A DNA stretch of 64,000 nucleotides from Gordius sp. MW1 (taxonomy: Eukaryota > Nematomorpha > Gordioida > Gordea > Gordiidae). The first letter of the stretch is position 1; the number at the start of each line of letters is the position of its first letter. Positions 1 through 12,070 of this stretch are shown here, one piece after another. Under the pieces are notes generated by a model, which saw nothing but the letters and a program-made list of their open reading frames with translations, ran no database searches and was not told where the DNA came from. The translations under genes were made by a program, and so were the position numbers. The stretch covers positions 18,162,575 to 18,226,574 of the forward strand of contig OZ038533.1 of the NCBI GenBank assembly GCA_964036665.1, given 5' to 3'.

Positions 1-1366
1 ATGCAATTTATGGGCGAGAAAGGTGGGAATGGGCGAGAATGCCTATAGGGGGGTATTAAATGATAGGCAAAATGTAATATAGGCAAGGGTTATGGTTAGA
101 TTTAGTGTTTGCATCTAGTTGCGTATTACATTAGTTTTTATGACCTTTAGTGATTATGGGTCTAACAAACATTATATTATAAAACATCACAATGTTAAGA
201 ATTTGCAGAATTGTTGGGAGAAATTTTTTGTTGAATTTGAACAATTTTTAATTAAAAAAATCAAAAATCTAGCCAATGGTCATTTTTTCTCCATTGGTCA
301 GTACCAACAGATACTCAATAAGTCAATGATAGCCAAAAAAACGGAAAAAAAAATTTTGATGCACATTTTGGCCAATAGTCATTTTTTTCCATTGGTCAGC
401 AGCCAGGACACGGTAAAAGTGGATATAAATTCATAATAGTCATAAAAAACAAAAACAAAAATTTGAATCACATTTTGGCCAATGGTCATTTTATTCCATT
501 GGTCAGCAGCCAGCGGACGGCCAAAAAGTCATAATAGCAATGGTAGGAACAGGAACAATCATAATAGTCAAAAAAAAAACGAAAAAAAATTTTCGAATCA
601 CATTTTGGCCAATGGTCATTTTTCCATCGGTGAGGAGCCAGCGGACGGCCAAAAATTCTTATTATCAATGATAGTAACAAGAACAATCATAAGAGTCAAA
701 AAAAACTCCGGGATTCTAACCCAAAAACTAGTTAAATTGCATAGCAATTATAAGTAAACAACTTTTATTTATGTTTATTATATAACATTGGTCAGCAGCC
801 AGCGGACGGCCAAAAAGTCATAATAGCAATGGTAGGAACAGGAACAATCATGATAGTAAAAAAAACGAAAAAAAAATTTCGATTCACATTTTGGTCAATG
901 GTCATTTTTTCCATCGATCAGGAGCCAGCGGACGGCCAAGAATTCTTATTATCAATGATAGTAACAAGAACAATCATAAGAGTCAAAAAAAACTCCGGGA
1001 TTCTAACTAAAAAACTAGAATTGTATAGCAATTAAAAGTAAACAACTTTTATTTATGTTTATTATATAACTAGTTAAATTGCATAGCAATTAAAAGTAAA
1101 CAACTTTTATTTATTTTTATTATATAATAGATAATTTAACAAATCTTATATATAACACATCGAGAGATAGAGATGAGGGGTGGGGCACCTCTTATGCATT
1201 AATTTAAAAAATAACACAGCGAGGGAGATAGAGATGAGGGGTGGGGCACCTCTTTCTCATGCATTAATTTAAAAAAGCGATAATATACCCAATGCAAATA
1301 GATAGGGAGGATACAACGGACGGACGGACACCAAAAAACGAGCCCATAAATTGCATAGCAATTAAA
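1..1366 (+). repeat. Satellite-like repeat element E, copy 1 (cut by window start)
   Basis: The stretch opens inside the element at the motif ATGCAATTTATGGGCGAG and ends at CATAAATTGCATAGCAATTA. In between are repeated modules with the inverted pair CCAATGG...CCATTGG (for example near 280-300, 480-505, 608-635), each followed by a CAGCCAGCGGACGGCC-type motif, then a GAGGGGTGGGGCACCTC module (about 1160 and 1230) and a GGACGGAC run (about 1317). Open frames here are translations of the repeats and show no protein family. The same modules recur at 5.9-8.1, 12.6-14.0, 18.7-18.9, 49.9-52.1 and 58.75-62.7 kb. Confidence 0.85.
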
Positions 1367-1400
1367 AAGATACAAGAACGAAACATTTATAAAAAAATGA

Positions 1401-3495
1401 TTAAAACACATTATCCGTTTTTTCATCTTCTTTAAGAATGGGCATTGAATCCATCAAAGAATAAAGAATGGATTTAGCAATCGCAATGGCAATTGATTGT
1501 CTTAGTAAAAAACTATTCGATATTTTAGAAGGGGGCGAGCGTTTGTTGAGTTCTTTAAAAAATTTAATGCGTTCTCCAAACGTCCCTGAGCACGACGAGA
1601 CGATAGGAATAAAAATGGAGGTTTCCAATAAAGCTGAGTATTTTAAGGATTTACGATGCTCTGCCGATCCTAGGGGGTCGTGAGTATCGTTGGAGGGGGC
1701 AAACAGGTCAATACAGGTGTAGTCCCATTTTAAGAAAGGCCTTTGTCCCATGGGATAAGTGACAAACCGTCAGGACGCATCCGCCCTTCGAGAGAGGGAT
1801 CTGACGGTTCAAGGATGGAAGGAACTTTTCCCCGTTTGAGGGCAGCTGTAAGCAGTGTATTTATTTTCGGTGCCTACTATACCGGCTTTTGTTAAATTTA
1901 CAATGCAGAGGGTGACGCTCTTTCTCATCTACTAGTGAATTACAAAGCCGGCAGGGGTATGATGACGTGTATTTGCAGGCCCAAGCGGAGGGCTATGTTG
2001 AAGGATGGGGTAGGGTTCTCTTAAAACATTCCCGAAAATTTACTAGGGTAAGCTTCAAGCCATTCATAACCGGATTGGTCGAAAGCCAATGACCTAAGAT
2101 TGCAATGCTGTTTGGCGTCGCATGTCGAGAGAAGGTAAGCAACGGACCAGCGACACCAAACTTGCATCCAAATTTTTTTGGGCATATGATTGTGGAATGT
2201 TAACTCCTAAATTGACATTCTCATTTTATATTAGAGATAAGGCTTGATTGATAGAGGGGTTGAGTTAGAAAGGGACTAGGTCGTTAATAGATTGTTTAAA
2301 AGAAAGGGAGGAGGAAATAAAGGCGGCTAAGGAAATCGCAGTTGGGGAGCGAATACCTAGACCGCCAGATTTTGTGGGAAGAGTGGCTTGAAGCCAAGTA
2401 TTTGTGTTAAAAGAAATATTTAAAATTAATTCAAGTGTGGATTTAAAAAAGTGTTCATAATTGTGTAAAACATCTTTAAATAAAAAAGCTTGCGTGAACC
2501 AATTTTCAAAAAAAATATTCATTTAAATAGATATGATTTTGGGAGCGGAAGCAGATTAAAATTTTGCTAATGTTGTAAAAAAATTTTATAATGTAAAAGG
2601 AATGATGAGAGGGCATAGATTTAAAAATTTTAATATAGTTTTTAAAGAAGAAAGGTTTTTGTCTAAAACATTGTTGAGGCACTTAGAGCCCCCGATAGGT
2701 GTGCCTAAAACATACGTATTGTCTTTTTTAATTTTGGCAAAGTCAAAAAAACTTTAGGGTGAATATTATCCAAGTCAGAATATATTTCACTTTTAGAGGC
2801 GTTTAAACATAAGTTTAAAGTGGGGAAAAAAGCATGTATTACATCTAGTGCTTGGACTAGGTTGTCAGGGGTGCCAACAAGAGTGGCGTCATCTAGATAC
2901 CAGACATTAAGGGTGAGTTTACAATGTTTGTTAATTTCGTTAATTAAATGATTTAGAGCCAATCAGAATAAAGGATGGGGGCCTAGGGGGTCAGCTTGTT
3001 GGATCCTTACTGCGGATTCAAGGAAGAATTCTCCAAATTTTAAAATCGAAGGACATCCCATACCCGTAGCTTAAAATGATATAGTTGGTGTATTGGGGAA
3101 ATAGCTTGATAAAATCGTTAATGAAGGCTGTGCGGCGAATGCTATTGAAAGCATGTTTAAAATCCAGTTTTATCAAGGAGTCACCCAGAGGGAGGTGTTC
3201 CAGGGCTAAGTGTGCGGCATGGGTAGCTATCTCGCACCCTCCTTTGACCCCAAAGCCTAGTTGATGCGGAATTAAAGTAGGGGTCAATATAAGTTTGATC
3301 GCCGAACATATTAATTTAGAAATATTCTTCGAAAGACACCGCCGTTAGCGATAGGCCTGGCTGAATTGTCGGCCTCCCTTAAAGCTAAAAGCTTAGCTCC
3401 AAAGACTATGGGCGTTATCTCTTTAGGTATACTCCCATTGACTAAAAGGTTACAAAATTTGGTGAGTAAGTTTAGTAAGATTGAGGAGTTATTAT
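1401..3495 (-). mobile_element. Decayed LINE (non-LTR retrotransposon) reverse transcriptase
   Basis: Read on the minus strand, fragments follow the usual order of a LINE polymerase. About 3495-3330 gives an RPIA-like motif preceding the core. 3287-3018 has QLGFGVKGG and then KLDFKHAFNSI, the motif A region with its first catalytic Asp. 2962-2705 has YLDDATL, the catalytic YxDD box. 2522-2265 has LPTKSGGLGIRS, typical of the region after the thumb, and 1751-1401 is a C-terminal region with WDYTCIDLFAPS. Stops and frameshifts separate the fragments, so the copy is dead. I do not see the 5' endonuclease; the element appears 5'-truncated. Clade is not assigned. Confidence 0.85.
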
Positions 3496-3616
3496 TATAT
3501 TAGCCTAACTCGCCTTGCCACACCTGACCCATATAATTTGTATAAACAAATTAACATCCTTCATTAAATCTAACATGCCTTTTTAATCAACTTGCAAATA
3601 ATTTTAATTATCATAG

Positions 3617-6600
3617 AGATTTACAAAGATACGTGATTTGGTCTTTTCTGGATAAATTAATTCGCCATTTACCGGAACTATTTGATGACATCCTTATTGC
3701 TTACCATGCCGAAAGATTGAATCGAAGTCTAAAAAAACCCAATAAAAAAACGAAAGCTTACGAGTGTTTAAACGCAGTAGCTGAAACTCACGAATCAGCC
3801 CTTGCTCATATGTTCTTCACATTAAAGAATGACGAAGAATTAAATAACCAAGTATCTTTCATATATACTCTATATTAAATTCAACATTATTACCTCTTAA
3901 GTGTCCTTAAAATAATTAATGAGGATAAGGATTTAATTTAGTAAGTTCAAACTTTTTAATAAGCGTTATTAATTTCAGATAAACAAATATTTATTAATTG
4001 CAAACTTGATAAATTAAAGTTAGTAGTAAACAAATGAATCAAAATAGTAATTATTATAACATTTATTAATTAAGGTAATGGACCTGGTCACTAATATTCA
4101 TCGGAAAATCCTATCTAACGTGGAATCTTTTGATTGGGGTCAAAGCGAATTGAAAACTACTCTAGTCAATATCGTAAAAGCTATAGATTAAATTTTTTAA
4201 ATTACAAATATATTAATTTATTTATAAATTTATTTTACATTTTCACCTTATGTGAAACAAAGATATGCATGGGCGTTGCCTGCATTGGGATTAGAGGGGG
4301 GGGGCAATAATAATTTTGTGAGGGGCAATAATAGTTTGTGAGGGGCAAAATGGTCATTCTTTAAAATTTTAGCCATGATTTTAATAAATTTTAACATATT
4401 CTTGAATTTAGAGGAGGGCAACCGCACCTCCCTGCCCCCCCCCCCCCCCTTGGCTGCGCCCATAAAGGTGATTAAAATAATGGTGCTCTTATTTTTACCA
4501 TCTCACTACTTTATTTATGATCCATTCAGATACAAAATGTATCATTTGCGTTTGAAACTTACTCTGTAAGAGAAGACAACGATATCCCAACTACCCACAC
4601 TCCTCAAGTTCCCATATTTTTAACATACTTTATAATGGCAAAAATATTGACAAAATATTACTTTGCATTTGCACGCTTGCTATAAATGTATATTTCGTAG
4701 AATGAAGCTGAAAATTCGGATTTGATAGCAACAATTCTAAGAAATTTAAAAGCTTTCAGACAAAAATATCTTCGAGGAGGCCTAAATAATCATCAATGGT
4801 TGGTTTAATTACACATCATCAATGATTTTTGACCAATTTGGTCATATTTAAAAAATTGACAATTATAAGCTTTTACAAGATTAAAATTTTTTAAAACCAA
4901 TCACCTTATATCTAATGTTACATACTTTTAAATTAAATCATAAATATGATGGGTTTTATATGTTACTTATATTTTATATAATTTATAAACCCCTTCTATA
5001 TCCCTAGTTATATGCTAAAATTTATTTTAGGTATCTAGACAGTTTATTGGCTACCGAAACAATGGACGATCCCAACACTCATCGTATAAGTACAAGCAAT
5101 AGCATAAATAAACTTCATATTAAGATTTTAATTAATTGTTAAAATGCAATTATTAAATAAAATAATTTTATAAGTTTTAACAATATTTATGCAATGATCA
5201 TTGACGATTAATTTAATATAATAGCGATTAATAAGCTCACAATAGAAGGTATTCCTTTTAAAACGTAATAATTGTTATTGAGAAATGAGCGATATAATTA
5301 AAGATATTTATAAGTTTATTTGTTCAAAAATTTGGTTTGCTATTTTGAAATAGAGAAAGTAAAATATTTTAGAATCTAAACTTTAATAAACATCTTAATT
5401 TTACGAACTTTCTTTCATACCTCATTAGAGCCTATATAATCCAAAGAATTTTACAATAAAAGAATAATAAATGTTTAGCTAAATTAATGAGTAAGTCATT
5501 AATAATTATTAAGTTTCAAAATAAATTTAATAGTAATCTAAACATCTTTTTATTTTTAAAGCTTAAAAAGAAGATGTGTTGATATATATCTAGTAACGCT
5601 CTTACAAAATTTAATCTGTGCAGATGTAAATGGGGGGTGGGGGAGGGTATTATAAACAATGAGAGGAAAAAATACTCCCCCTATAGACATTGTGCTTAAG
5701 CTGATCTTTGAAAATAAATACACTAATAGCTTTTCCGCTTACAAATAAAAGTAGTAAAAGTGTTTAACGTAATGCTTATTAGTCACTAGTGTTGTAAAAA
5801 CGGCTGGGTTTTGTTTGATCCCAGTCATTTTTACAACATTATTAGTCACTATTCCTTTATTTATCATTTCTTCTCAAACTTAATTACAAACAGAATACAA
5901 AATTTCTATATTTATATAAATAACTCGGGCCTTCGGCCCTCGTGGGAAGGGGGAGAAGGGAAGGGGAGTAGGGGAAGGGAAGAGGGGAAGGGGGAACTCT
6001 TCTATACTCCGTATAAACGTAGCATATTTGCTATGCAATTTATGGGCGAGAAAGGTGGGAAGGGGCGAGAATGCCTATAGGGGGTATTAGATGCAAAATA
6101 ATTAGTTAATTAGTTATAGGCCCTTGTAGGGGAGGACATAGGGTAATTATCAATGTTAGCCAATTCAAAAACGAAAAAAAATTTCGATTTATTTGGCCAA
6201 TGGTCATTTTTTTATTGGTCAGTAGCCAGCGGACGGTCAAAAATTCATATTATCATTGGTATTAACATGAACAAATATTAATTTAATTTAAAAAAATTAA
6301 AAAAAAAATTTGTCCCCTCCCTGACTTGAACCCCACACCTCCAGTTCACAGGCCGGCGCTATAACCACTATACCATGGTGGCTTTAAAATAGTAGAAGTT
6401 ATTATGTTATTTATATAGATAATGAAATAATAAAGTTGTGTTTTATGTTTAGAAAATTAATATATTTCGTCGGTCAGTAGCCAGCGGACGGTCAAAAAGT
6501 CATATTATCAATGGTATTAACAAAAACAAAATATTAATTTAATGTAAAAAAAAAATTAAAAAAAAAAGTTTTTTTTTAGTTTTAAAAAAGGGCTAAATTC

Positions 6601-9600
6601 TTAAACTACCAGCCCGATTCGCTCGAAACTTTACCCGTAGGTGCCCAGGGCGGCCGGGGGTAAAATAACCTTTTCAGATTCCTAAAATACCTTTTCATTT
6701 TAAAAATATCGGACATTTCCCTGCCACACGTGCGGTGTAATATCTATGACACGTAGAAAAATTTTACTAATTATATAAACTTACGCGCGCCATCTAATAA
6801 AGTACAATTCGTGTTTGAGTTTAATAGTAGATTCAATTTAATTAGAAATAACGGGCTATGATTATACCTTTGAAGGAGGTTTCGAATTTTGTGTTAGTTT
6901 CTATCGATATATTTTATCGTAAATTAGAATCTAATACCTATATTATTTTTTTAAATATTACTTTTTAGGTTTTCTATGAAATCACAATCTAATTAAATGA
7001 AATATATTAACCCAATAAAAAAATATATAAGCATTTATAAGGTTAAAAATATATATTACATAGTTGGCTGTCTGTTAGACCATCTATAATAAATTTTTAG
7101 GTTATATATAAAATTTGGCCAATGGTCATTTTTTTTCATTGGTAAGCAGCCAGGACACGGTAAAAGTGGATATAAATTCATAAGTCAAAAAAAAACGAAA
7201 AAAAAAATTTTCGAATCACATTTTGGCCAATGGTCATTTTTTCCATTGGTCAGCAGCCAGGACACGGTAAAAGTGGATATAAACTTATAATAGTCAAAAA
7301 AAAACTAAAAAAAATTTTCGAATCACATTTTGGCCAATGGTCATTTTTTTCCATTGGTCAGCAGCCAGGACACGGTAAAAATGGATATAAATTCATAATA
7401 GTCAAAAAAAACTAAAAAAAAATTTTCGAATTACATTTTGGCCAATGGTCATTTTTTTCCATTGGTCAGCAGCCAGGACACGGTAAAAGTGGATATAAAT
7501 TCATAATAGTCAAAAAAAACGAAAAAAAAAATTTCGAATCACATTTTGGCCAATGGTAATTTTTTTCCATTGGTCAGCAGCCAACGGACGGCCAAAAAGT
7601 CATAATAGCAATGGTAGTAACAGGAACAATCATAATAGTAAAAAAAAAACGAAAAAATAAACTCGGATTCACATTTTGGCCAATGGTCATTTTTTCATTG
7701 GTCAGCAGCCAGCGGACGGCCAAAAAGTCTTATTATCAATGATAGTAACAAGAACAATCATAAGAGTCAAAAAAAACTCCGGGATTCTAACCCCAAAACT
7801 AGTTAAATTGCATAGCAATAACCAAAATTTAAATATAGATATACTTATGCATTAATTTAACGTAGCAATTAAAACCCGACCCCGCCCGAAAGCGAGGGAG
7901 ATAGAGATGAGGGGTGGGGCACCTCTTGATAGAGATGAGGGGTGGGGCACCTCTTTCTCATGCATTAATTTAAAAAAGCGATAACCTAATATACCCAATG
8001 CAAATAGATAGGGAGGTAACGGACAACGGACAACGGACGGACGGACGGACGGACACCAAAAAACGAGCCCATAAATTGCATAGCAATTAATAATTATATT
8101 ACTTAATCATTTATAGCGTTACCTATCGCATTGATTCGCTCACTCAACACAGACCCTGCTAAAAGGTATTAAAGTTAATGTTAATATAAAAATTTCCCTC
8201 CATATAAATAAAATTTAAAATTCCTTCTTTTGTCTTTCTTTTATACATATAGATTGGGCCAACTTGCATCTATAATTACTAGCGCAATTCGAAGTTTAAT
8301 AAGATTTGAAGGTATAGATGTTTTATATTCAAAAACAATAATTATACATAACAAAGTTGTGCATGGTTATGCTTCCAAAAAATGATAACATGATTTTAAA
8401 TTGCAGACTAAGAACTATATTTTTGATATGCTATTATTCATTTAGCCCATTACAAATGTACCTGTATGAAGTTTAATAAAATGTTAACGAAGATTTTGTA
8501 TCATATAAAGGTAATGAATTGACATCGACAGTTTATATCAACTTTACACGGGCTCTTGGCGAAAGAATATACAATGGTCATTTGGATGAAAAGGTAAACA
8601 AATGCTTATATTAGATTTTCAAAATCAAAGCTGTGAGTAAACTTAATTTGGAAAAAGTTCTCTATAGTCTACACTCACTATGCAAAATATTATACCAGTA
8701 ATTCGCATTATAATCGCGTGGTGGTCCCTAAAGGGAAAAGAGATGGGCACTGCTGTTTTAATCATTTTTCACTCATTAATAAATATTGCCGTACACCTCA
8801 TGGCACCTTTGGGGTCATCAAAGACCGATAATGAAAATCATTATAAATAAATAGTCATTTATTGGAATTTTATATAGGAAATACACAGTCCATTAAAATG
8901 AAGTGTGTGGTTTAGGTAAAATCATCAAGTGTAGGATCTCAAATACAAAATTTTTTGACGTAAAATAGAATAAGTGTTACAAATAAAAGTGTAAAAACAC
9001 TATTTTTATAAAGCGTCAGTTTTAGTCAAACGTTTGTTTCGCAACTTGCAATCATTTAATGTGACCCATCAAGTGAAAGGATAAATGTCTGTTCAACCCT
9101 TAAGCCTCCCTTAATTTTTTTACCTACGCTATGAATAATATAATCAAACCTTATTTAAACATACTATTTTTGAAGGTTGAATTTTAAGTATTGTTAAGCG
9201 TCTATTAATTGTTTTAGACAAACGAGCCAATCCAGAAAAATCTTATGCCTGTCTAGGTTCTTAATATGTAAAGCAAAATCACGCGATAGCTGTATCGCAT
9301 ATTTATTGATTAGTGTTAAATCTACAATATTAGTTAAAAATGTGCTGCCGCTAGACTTTGAAATTGATTTGGGCATATTCAAATTGAGCTGGACAACCAT
9401 TAGATTCAATAATTTATGTTAATTGATACTTTTCTAAAACAAAGTTCATATTTTATTAGTATAGATTGCTAAAAAAAATTTAAAATTAAATAATTACAGT
9501 ACTTTCTTGAAAACAACATTTATTTATATCTTAGGTTCTTGACAAACTGGTTTACTCGTTAATAAAAATGAACGGGTCACAGCAAGTCTTCAAATCTTTT

Positions 9601-9630
9601 ACAGAAGTGAATACTACTTTTACAATTTAA
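3617..9630 (+). CDS. Eight-exon host gene of unrecognised function (5' end not found)
   Basis: I joined eight exons by AG/GT sites and phase: 3617-3851, 4075-4173, 4701-4798, 5031-5083, 8117-8165, 8253-8311, 8532-8593, 9535-9630. All seven junctions agree in phase (0, 0, 2, 1, 2, 1, 0) and the last exon ends in TAA. The product, about 240 residues so far, is helix-rich and soluble-looking: it includes YVIWSFLDKLIRHLPELFDD in exon 1, GQSELKTTLVNI in exon 2, KAFRQKYLRGGLNNHQ in exon 3, YLDSLLATETMDDPNTH in exon 4, LGQLASIITSAIRSLIRF in exon 6 and YINFTRALGERIYNGHLDEK in exon 7. No signal peptide or membrane segment is seen. I do not recognise the family. Upstream exons and promoter are not visible; a dead LINE ends about 120 bases before exon 1. 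The 3-kb fourth intron holds element E copy 2 and a 55-bp MITE. Exon joining is inference; the individual exons look coding. Confidence 0.6.
4265..4473. mobile_element. hAT-like MITE with poly-G/C arms
   Basis: The left end reads CATGGGCGTTGCCTGCA and the right end TTGGCTGCGCCCAT, with GGGGGG and CCCCCC arms internally. It is a diverged member of the family seen intact at 18167, 28517 and 54210. The target duplication is not clean here. It lies in intron 2 of the 3617-9630 gene. Confidence 0.6.
5787..5841. mobile_element. 55-bp MITE, almost only terminal repeats
   Basis: Ends TAGTGTTGTAAAAA and TTTTTACAACATTA are inverted repeats with one mismatch, flanked on both sides by TTAGTCAC (5779-5786 and 5842-5849), an exact 8-bp target duplication of hAT type. 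A related longer end is at 54516 and a remnant at 41130-41290. Confidence 0.75.
5934..8090 (+). repeat. Repeat element E, copy 2 (full length)
   Basis: Begins CTCGGGCCTTCGGCCCTCG, a short GC hairpin, and ends AAATTGCATAGCAATTAA, an AT hairpin. Near its left end (about 6032-6052) TTGCTATGCAATTTATGGGCG is the inverted match of the right end. The interior holds tandem copies of a unit about 110 bases long around 7110-7740, each with CCAATGG and CCATTGG arms, a tRNA-like stretch (6312-6383) and a GGACGGAC run at 8033-8053. It is nearly identical to 49919-52092 in the opposite orientation. It sits in intron 4 of the 3617-9630 gene, directly upstream of exon 5. No protein is encoded. Confidence 0.85.
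6312..6383 (-). repeat. tRNA-derived sequence inside element E
   Basis: On the minus strand an A-box-like GGTATAGTGGTTATAGCGC is followed by a B-box-like GGGTTCAAGTC at normal tRNA spacing. Stems are imperfect, so it is a tRNA-derived (SINE-type) remnant, not a functional tRNA. The partner copy is at 51640-51710. Confidence 0.6.
9197..9321 (-). CDS. Candidate terminal exon, minus strand, unknown gene
   Basis: After an acceptor-like TATTGTAG the minus strand is open to TAA at 9197-9199 and reads as an ordinary soluble protein end, including QLSRDFALHIKNLDRHKIF and DWLVCLKQLIDA. It needs one base from the previous exon. I do not recognise the family. It lies in the last intron of the plus-strand gene, so the two genes would overlap tail to tail. 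Confidence 0.4.
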
Positions 9631-10294
9631 TCTATTTAAAGATTAGTTTTAATTTCAAATGAATCTCATTTTCATCGTATTTTTATTCTAATTATTACAT
9701 AAAACAAAAGGGTACTTGCATGATTTCGGAAAAACATCTTGATGACTATTTGATTGGAAATTTTACTTACAAACAAACCCAATGGTGGGATTATCCTATA
9801 GGGTTAATTTATTTTAGTATAAACAAGAATTTAAAAATTTGTAGGATATCGAATGTCTTGAGTTTGGTAACCAGCCAAGATCCTAATCGCGTTTGCAATT
9901 ATTACTTAAATCATTAAAAATTTATTTATGCCTCAAAATCTAATTGTTATACTTTACAATTTTGCATCAAACGTGTTTACCCTTATTTTCCTTTAAATCG
10001 AAATTATATAAAAATTATATTTTTATAATTATACTATGCTTTCAATAAATCATTTAATAAACTCGTCGTTTATTAACACAATGCCATTTTGATAAACCAT
10101 AGATTGGTGCCTTCATTTATATACATTCATATTTGCACCAAAGCTAAATTCTACAAAATTTCGCTGTTAGATACATTACCTATTTTTAACTGTAACCTGA
10201 CAACTAAAATATTACAACCTATAAATTGGTCAAAATAGCGCTAAATGAAAAGTTGCTTATTTTTGAAAAATGCAGTTTTTCGCTCAATTAATAC

Positions 10295-10392
10295 ATCTCG
10301 TTAATTATCTTCTTATTGTCATGTATTGTTAAATCCCACAGTCGTGGGGTCAGTTTTAAAAAAATTTCCTCCAGATCAGTAAGCGCCATATC
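10295..10392 (-). CDS. Candidate internal exon, minus strand, unknown gene
   Basis: Between an acceptor TTTTACAG and a donor GTATTAAT the minus strand encodes DMALTDLEEIFLKLTPRL followed by WDLTIHDNKKIINE, a charged helical segment. It ends in phase 2, which does not match the 9321 exon directly, so at least one exon is missing between them; a possible 24-nt piece at 10180-10203 does not repair the phase. It may belong to the same gene as the 9197-9321 exon. Function unknown. Confidence 0.4.
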
Positions 10393-10739
10393 CTGTAAAA
10401 CATTCATAAGTTTATAGTAAAATAAAAAGTTTATTTAGGGACTCGACCTTTATTATAATACAATGAGAACCAATTTATTATTATAAATTAATCACATTTC
10501 TAAAGGTTTTTAAAAGTTATATGATTTTGTAATTAATGCGTCAAACTATTAAATAAATTTTTAAACCTAAAATATGTTTTATTAGTGTATTTTCAAGTTT
10601 CAAATTATTATGTGTCCGCCCCGGGCTGGGCCTCTATTTAAATTTGTAATAATTCGGCTCAAAGCGGGTCTCTAATTTTTTAATTTAAAACTTCGGTCGT
10701 TCCAACGCATTAATTTGAGTCCTCACAAATATATTACTT

Positions 10740-12070
10740 AAGCCGCACATATGCCTTAGGTATATTTGTTTTCTCAAGCACAACCATTAAATCGCGAGGG
10801 ATCGTGTCATAAGCTTTCTCCTATTCTATAAAGACTTAATGAAGGCTTCTTGTTACATAGTTATCCATCATGTCTTAGTGCGAAGAACGGGTCGATTGTG
10901 AATTTGTCGAAACAAATCTAAATTGGTTAGCTGATATTTCCACCCAGCTATTCAGCCTTGTTACTAAGATCCTTTCCATTCAAGGAGTGGCATAGCTTGA
11001 AACCTCTTTAGTTGCCAGTGTCCTGAGGGTCTCCTTTATCTTTTAATAAGGGCATAATCGTGCTTGCTTTCTATTATTAAGGAATTCGCTCCTTTACCAA
11101 AATTTTATTACCGAGGTCGGTCATGGTCATGACTCCTTCTTCAGGGCATCCGAGCAATGCTTCTATATGTATTATCTGGCCTATTAGTTTTTCCTTTTTA
11201 CATTTTGTTCATTAGTGTCCTAACTTCATCCTCCTGAAAGAGATCGACATACTTATGTTCGGCTCATTTTCGGAATTGAAATCTTTGTCATTTGCGATAT
11301 TAATAAATTTTTTAAAATATCCTTCTCATCACTTCCTTCATCTTGAATAAAGTTTGACTGACCCTTCTCGTTTTTGACTATTTTAAGTACTCCGACATCG
11401 CGACTTTTCTTCGCCTTTATCTTAACCAATTTGTACATAACCTATCGCCCCCTTTGTGATATAGTTTGTTTGCCATCTCGGTGTACGCGGCATTCTTCGC
11501 GATTGCAACGGACTTTTTTACGGCCCTCTTTGCGTCCCTATACTCTTGATAATTCTTCAACTTTTTTGATTTATGCCCCCGTCTATATAGATTTTTCTTT
11601 CTTTCGATGAAATCTTTAACCGATTGATCCCACCACCATAGTTCCCTATTCATAACTTTGCATCCTTTAGTCTTTCCTAAAACACGAATCGCTGTTTCCA
11701 TAATATTCTTAGATAGCGTCTCCCAATCGTCGTCTACGTCCCTTAGCAACTTCCTTGCACCCATGAGTGAGGAGGCTCTTTTAGATGGTATTCTTCGTTC
11801 GTCGCCGTATCCTTTAGCCTTTCATATCGAATTCGAGATTCATAGACCTTTCTTCTTTCGGGAAATACCCTTCTGTCAAGATCCAAAACAAGGGGACGAT
11901 GTTGCTTGGCGATTTCTTCTCCTTTGCAATCTCTGCATAAGTCCTTTCGCCCTATAAGCAAATAGTCAATTTGACTAAAATGCTTCCCACTTCTATAGGT
12001 CGCAATAAGAACTTCGCGTTTTTGAAACTAGGTGTTAGCGATTGGGAGATGCGGTGCGCATCATATGTTG
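10740..12070 (-). mobile_element. RTE-like LINE, 5'- and 3'-decayed, copy 1
   Basis: Read on the minus strand from about 12070: the end of an endonuclease domain (KREVLIATYRSG by frame change, then YLLIGRKDLCRDC and KQHRPLVLDLDRRVFP), the linker with WWWDQSVKDFIERKKNLYR and AKNAAYTEMANKL at 11764-11417, then KSRDVGVLKIVKNEKGQ, then reverse-transcriptase remnants down to about 10740 (GCPEEGVMTMTDL, DKGDPQDTGN). This domain order and these motifs are those of RTE-type non-LTR elements. Many stops and shifts mean it is inactive. The second copy is at 19850-22870. Confidence 0.8.

Noticed and set aside
482-1035. Open frames with repeated MIVTRTIIRVKKNSGILT-like text
   Set aside because: They are in-frame translations of tandem modules of element E and recur wherever the DNA repeat recurs.
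7230-7700. Regular spaced repeats that could suggest a CRISPR array
   Set aside because: Units are about 110 bases with no unique spacers, in an intron-bearing animal genome; it is a tandem repeat of element E.
8660-8850. Frame with IIAWWSLK and FHSLINIAVHLM, resembling a fatty-acid elongase core
   Set aside because: The match is short, lacks the HxxHH box, a second frame across the same bases is also open, and no neighbouring elongase exons were found.
11374-11957. Plus-strand frames over the RTE element
   Set aside because: They are antisense shadows of the clear minus-strand LINE coding sequence.
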